Assembly: GCA_013400975.1 (NCBI GenBank)
Contig: WBMZ01011871.1
Span: 1-64,000, forward strand
DNA length: 64,000 bases
Direction of reading: 5' to 3'
Source: Atrichornis clamosus
Lineage: Eukaryota; Chordata; Aves; Passeriformes; Menuridae
A program made the position numbers and the translations under genes. This document shows positions 51,481 to 64,000 of this stretch, piece by piece. How positions within the stretch are numbered: position 1 is the first letter of the stretch; each line of letters begins with the position of its first letter. Below the pieces are notes generated by a model, which saw only the letters and a program-made list of their open reading frames with translations, had not been told where the DNA came from and ran no database searches.

Positions 51481-52975
51481 GTAAGCTACATCTGCCGCTT
51501 GGGACACTCTGGGTGTATCTGCATTTGCTCCTGTAGCACCACAGCCCCTGTCTGTGCTCTTCAGCTGTTCCAGCTGAACAGCCAGAGAGTAAATGGGTGC
51601 CCGTGGGCACTGTCTCTTTAGTTCAGGTGAGCAGGGTATTACTGACACAACACAGCAAATCCACACCACTGAGATAGATTCTATATATGGTTTGGAACGG
51701 AGCGTGGTTTAAGCCCCAAGGCCAGTCAGATCAGTGTCATTCAGTAGAACTAAATGCACTACACGTTTCTTCTCTCAGTGATTTGAAAAAAAAAAAAAGA
51801 CAAAAACTCTTCAAAATTTCTTTTTATCTCTCAGTTTACTCTCCACTGCTTTTAAGGTTTGTCTTGCCTCTCTCTAGCTGTAAGCCAGCGCTCCATGATC
51901 TCATCCTCAATATTGCCTCTGGCTTTAGCAGCTTCCAAATACGGAACAGTTTGACATTTTATTGTGGTTCACTGGCTCTTTGCCTGGTTCTTTTTCACTG
52001 AAAGCCCAACAGCCAAATGCAGCAAATTTGTAGACATACACTTATTGTTTGAAAGACCAGCTGCAACTGGTCTTGAGCAAATTTCACATCCATATTTTCA
52101 GCCTGTGACACCCCATACTGCTGAAGTGTTTGCTTTGAATCATCTTTAAGAGGTACCTGATGCTGTCCCAGAAGAAAGTTTTAATACACACATATTTTTC
52201 ATTTTATCAAATAGATACTTAGAGTCATAGTTGCTGCAAATCACAACTCAGGCTTTGCTATCCGATTTTATTACACTTGAGACTTGGGCTTGGGATCAGG
52301 AAAACAAAGGCATCCTGGATGTAAACATAAAATACCCATTCACAAAGACCATCTTATGAAAGTAAACATGGCCTTTTCTTCCCTCGTCTATGCTTTAACA
52401 GCCTCAGTCCTGAGAGGGAGGTTTAACAGTTGAGAGACTGTTTGAGAACATTAGCACAAGGAGAAGGATGCAGACCATCAAAAAAAGAAAAATACATGAG
52501 TCCTAAGAATCAAGTTTTCTTCAATGATACATGCAGTATTCCAGATCAGGCAGTCCCTTCCAAAATCCCCCAAATGAAACTTGATTCTGTTTTCCTCCCA
52601 GGGCAATCCTAGCTTTTCCTGCAGGATTTTTCTTACTCTGTAAAATAGCTATTAATGCTGACCTTGTCTTCTAGTGGTACCATTCCTATGTTGAGAGCTA
52701 AATGTCATGCTCCAGGGAGCTGGATCCTAACTCTGACTCCTCTGTCAGTTCTGCATGACCTTGCATAAATCACTTCATCTCTTTGTGCCTCAATTTTGCT
52801 AGCTGTAGAACGATGATAATATGAATTACTCTTGGCTTTTCCTCCCTTCTGAAGTCTGTACCAAAAATCAGCTGCCTCGTGTAACCATTTTTCTTCTAGG
52901 CTGTTCTTCCGGTTAATCAATGCACATTCAGCTGTACATTAGTAACACACCTGCTCTTTTTTATTCTTCTTCCAG
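51481..52975 (+). other. SLC1A2: SLC1A2 intron 2: no gene seen
   Basis: 1,495 bp from GTAAGC to TCTTCCAG. It contains an A13 run near 51786 and no recognisable repeat or exon. Confidence 0.85.
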
Positions 52976-53128
52976 GCGTTATCCTGGGTGCAGTGTGTGG
53001 GGGTCTCCTTCGTCTAGCAACGCCTATTGACCCTGACATCATCATGTTAATAGCCTTCCCAGGAGATATACTTATGCGGATGCTAAAAATGCTGATCCTC
53101 CCTTTAATTATCTCCAGTTTAATCACAG
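52976..53128 (+). CDS. SLC1A2: SLC1A2 coding exon 3 (TM1 and TM2)
   Basis: 153 bp, phase 1 at both ends, so skipping it would keep the frame. It encodes residues 53-103 plus the first base of Gly104: [14 protein letters not shown] finishes TM1, TPIDPD forms the short extracellular turn, and [19 protein letters not shown] is the signature of TM2 in EAATs. These helices belong to the trimerisation scaffold rather than the moving transport domain. Borders are TTCTTCCAG and GTAAGAT. The only notable differences from mammalian EAAT2 are conservative ones in the extracellular turn and nearby (T68, D71, I74, I75). Confidence 0.98.
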
Positions 53129-57428
<4,300 letters not shown>

Positions 57429-57588
57429 ATCCAAACTGTCACCAAGAAAGTGCTGGTGCCACTACCCGTTGAAGAGCCACCTAATGTCACTGATTCTGCT
57501 ATTGCTATGGTGAATGAGACAGCACCACCTGAAGCCCAACTGGTCATTAAGAAGGGACTTGAATTTAAGGATGGCATGAATGTCCTGG
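57429..57588 (+). CDS. SLC1A2: SLC1A2 coding exon 5 (TM4b-4c extracellular loop)
   Basis: 160 bp, phase 0 in and phase 1 out (first base of Gly241), between TTCCCTCAG and GTAAGAAA. It encodes [10 protein letters not shown] (188-197), then a variable extracellular loop with two N-glycosylation sequons, Asn206 (NVT) and Asn216 (NET), and then [16 protein letters not shown], which starts TM4c. Both sequon positions match those used in mammalian EAAT2, whereas the surrounding PLPVEEPP and APPEAQ residues do not. The loop is about three residues shorter after Asn216. The IQTVTKK start is EAAT2-specific and helps identify the paralogue. Confidence 0.97.
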
Positions 57589-60399
57589 GTAAGAAAATTT
57601 TTTGCCCCTCAGATCAATTGTATGACCCAGCTTTTTGCTGTGACTTGGCTAGTCAGTGTTGTCCGATCTGCTCTTCAGTGCAAGTTTAGTCTCTCCAAAT
57701 AATCATCAAATGTTATCACTAAACTGGCTGCCCATTGATCTCTGGGATGAGTATGTCCCAGAAACAATCAAGTGAATTGTTCTGGATTGGCAGCTTTGTG
57801 GTTATGAATTGGAGTACAGTGGCAGAGCATGTAGGAGGTACCCAAAATATCCTTTCATCCTAGAAGAAGCTGATCTAGACTAATACTAATGCATATTGGC
57901 AAAACAGCATGGGGGAGAGCTTGAAGAGCCAGTGCTTCACACGCCCCCTGATGAATTTGTGCGAGCTTGTTTCCAGTAGGTGTCTCTGGCTTGAGGCAGA
58001 GCCTGAAGTGAGAGGTGGAGTGTGAACCACACCACCCGACAAAAATCCCAGAAAGGCTTGACACATCTCTGAGTCACAACTCCCTCCTCCTTTCGTCTTG
58101 GCTGCTGACCTTTACCAGCTGCAAATGCCATCATGCCATCTTGTCTGGACAAGCCAGCAAGTGGGGGTAGTAGGAAGATTTTGCCTATCTCCCACCCTTT
58201 CCTGAAGCAACTTTTCAGACTGGGATGCAGGCACACAAGAAACAAACAGCTTCCACACCACTTCTGTTTTTCCCTTCCGTGCCTAGAGTCACTGTTTTGT
58301 CAGCCCAGAGAGGGTGCTCCTCTTTTAACTGCATATCTTCTGCATGTGGGTGAAATCAGTCACAAATTCTCTCTCAATTTTTAGCCTCACACCTACGCAC
58401 AAAGATGGTCTGTGACAGCATGTCCACAAGGCTGAGGCTGACACCCGTGTTTGTGGGTGTTGTCCTCAGTGGGACAGTCTGGTGGTATCTAATCCACTAC
58501 TTTCTCTCATCACTAGGCCACAACCTTTTGAGGGCAAATGGCCCCTTACAGCTCCCGAACAGCTCCTGCTGACACAGTGGCTGCTGTGTCTGCAGACCTG
58601 CTTTAGGTGTTGGTGAGTTGGTTGGCAGTGCCTGCTTTGCTTAGACATAGGGAGATGCTAGCACCTATAAGTTCTAGTTTTTCTGTGAAGGAGCCTGCTC
58701 TACAAGAACCACTGAATCCTGCCTGCCTTCATGGCTCTCATTCCATTCAGCATCTGTGGGCAGAGGAGCCACTTTCAGAACTGCAAGTTAGCATTTTGCA
58801 CCATGCATAAGGCAGCAGCTTGTGGCCAATGCTATTATTACCCTCACCTACTTTTTCTCTCCTGGAACTCTACTTAAGCATTAAAATGAAACAATTGTTC
58901 TGACGTGAGAGACGCATTACATTTAATGCTGGACTTGTTTTGTCATGGACAGGCTCTGTCATGGATAAGAAAAGATCTAGAAAGAGCTGAATACAATTCC
59001 TACTGAAAAGAAATGCACAGTTTAGGTGGGGAATTTGCTGTGGTGTTTTGTCCAATGACTTCAAATGTTGCAGAGTTTTTTTGGATTGGTTTGGTGTGGT
59101 TTGATTTTGAATGAAGCAGTGAAAATCTTGGGGAAATTGCCATGCAGTTTGCATAGGCTGTACAAGCCAGGCAAATTCCTGCAAATAGGAGCCAATCTGA
59201 GTCTCATGACTAATGTAACAGCTCATTTGGAATTAATGAACAAAACTACCTATTAACATTTTCTAATGCAGAGTCTGAATTCCAGGAAGTAACTTGGTCT
59301 TTGAAAAGCTTTTCATCATTTCTCTATGCTCTGCAGCACACAAGCATATGCTTCACTTCCCTATTCAACTGACTCAACAAAGACAGCTTGGTGTTAAAGA
59401 ATGACTTTATATTCAGGAAATTGGATTGAAAAAAATTTTTTAAAATCTGGTTGCTAAATCCAGTGTGAGGGAATGGGACAGTCCATCTTTTCCCAGAGTA
59501 CTGGTAGCTCAAAATCCCTTATCTTGAATGCTTTTGTGTCCTGATAAGTTTTTCCTTAGGAATTTCCCAGATGAGTTTACACATTTGTTAAATACTGGAC
59601 CTATAAGTCCAGTAAGTCCAGACTTATAAGTCCAGACTTATAAGACTGAAAATTTAGTCTCAAAGGATGGCTGAAGATTCAAACCATTTATCAGTATCAG
59701 ATAATAATCCGACTCTAGACACTGCAATTTGCTGGATGGAAAAGGTTAGCATTGAAGAAAAAGCTCCAAAGTAATACATAACAGATACATCAGTTGTTTT
59801 TTCACACTGATAGTCCAGATATTCACACCTTAGCATTTACCTTTAGGAGCCAAGTGTTACTCATATTGAATGTTGTGATTTTGTATCTACTGATAGCCTT
59901 GAGATCAATCTTTTTATTGGGTGTGGTTAAGTGCAATACCCACCCTCTCCTTCCACCTCTAACTTCTTCATTTAACTGGAATACTCCTGGCCTGCAAAAG
60001 TTCTGTGGCTACCTCAGCCTTTCCCTGCACTCCAGGACTGATTAGACTCCAAGTTGAATCTGTCAAGGGACTTCTGTAAAGCCTGAGAAATTGTTCTTGG
60101 TTTCTAGCAACTGTTATAACAACAGAGTTATGGTACAGCACTGTGTTACCTCTCCCATTTGCCAGGGCTCACGATGTTTCTAATAGTTGCATGGCACTGA
60201 AAAGATTATTGTATACATATTTTTTGATGATCAGATCAATTCAGGAAAAAAAATCCCAACAAAACTGTAGCTGGGCTGTGAAATTGGATAGTAAAATATT
60301 GAAGAATCAAAGATGTACTTGATGAATTTGATCATGGTAGTTGAGAGTGAGTATGTATTAAAAAGTCCCAAGACGTGTGTAATACCCTATACTTCTGAA
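57589..60399 (+). other. SLC1A2: SLC1A2 intron 5, main part: no gene seen
   Basis: About 2.8 kb of intron. It contains a 14-bp tandem repeat (TAAGTCCAGACTTA twice, 59613-59640) and no recognisable gene. Confidence 0.8.
59613..59644. repeat. 14-bp tandem repeat, two units plus a partial third
   Basis: TAAGTCCAGACTTA at 59613-59626 and 59627-59640 is followed by TAAG. A related ATAAGTCCAG word precedes the array. Confidence 0.9.

Positions 60400-64000
<3,601 letters not shown>

Overview
The window is vertebrate nuclear DNA, almost certainly from a bird and probably a songbird. The evidence is CR1 LINE fragments, a solo LTR resembling passerine ERVL-type LTRs as I remember them, AT-rich introns and no Alu/L1/B1-like repeats. 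It carries the 5' part of one gene on the plus strand: SLC1A2 (EAAT2/GLT-1), the Na+-coupled glutamate transporter of astrocytes. Seven coding exons can be placed to the base, all with GT-AG borders and a continuous frame. They encode residues 1-360 plus two bases of codon 361, out of about 574 residues in mammals. The remaining exons (second half of hairpin HP1, TM7 with its NMDGT motif, HP2, TM8 and the C-terminus) lie beyond position 64000.

Layout: 1 to about 845 is a CpG-dense promoter/5' UTR region. Coding exon 1 (17 coding bases, MASTEG) ends at 954. Intron 1 (955-51340, 50,386 bp) fills most of the window and contains no gene I can support. It holds antisense CR1 fragments (about 7738-7812, 23303-23605 and 43083-44350, the last with a decayed reverse-transcriptase frame), small tandem repeats, a single N inside a duplicated segment (assembly scar, 27891-27991), a GC-rich islet near 4530-4700, and a complete solo LTR (49597-50621) with a perfect 5-bp target-site duplication. 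Exons 2-7 then follow: 51341-51480, 52976-53128, 53758-54008, 57429-57588, 60616-60742 and 63206-63439. A sense-strand CR1 3' end lies about 105 bp before exon 6, and a perfect 13-bp hairpin sits in intron 4.

The protein part visible here is an ordinary EAAT2. Both extracellular N-glycosylation sequons (Asn206, Asn216) and the N-terminal Cys38 are present. The lineage-specific differences lie in the N-terminal tail and in the loop encoded by exon 5. I found no novel multi-gene system. The most useful second-look items are the solo LTR close to exon 2, the start-stop upstream ORF in the putative leader, the intron 4 hairpin, the assembly scar, and a 181-codon open frame in intron 1 that is longer than expected by chance.
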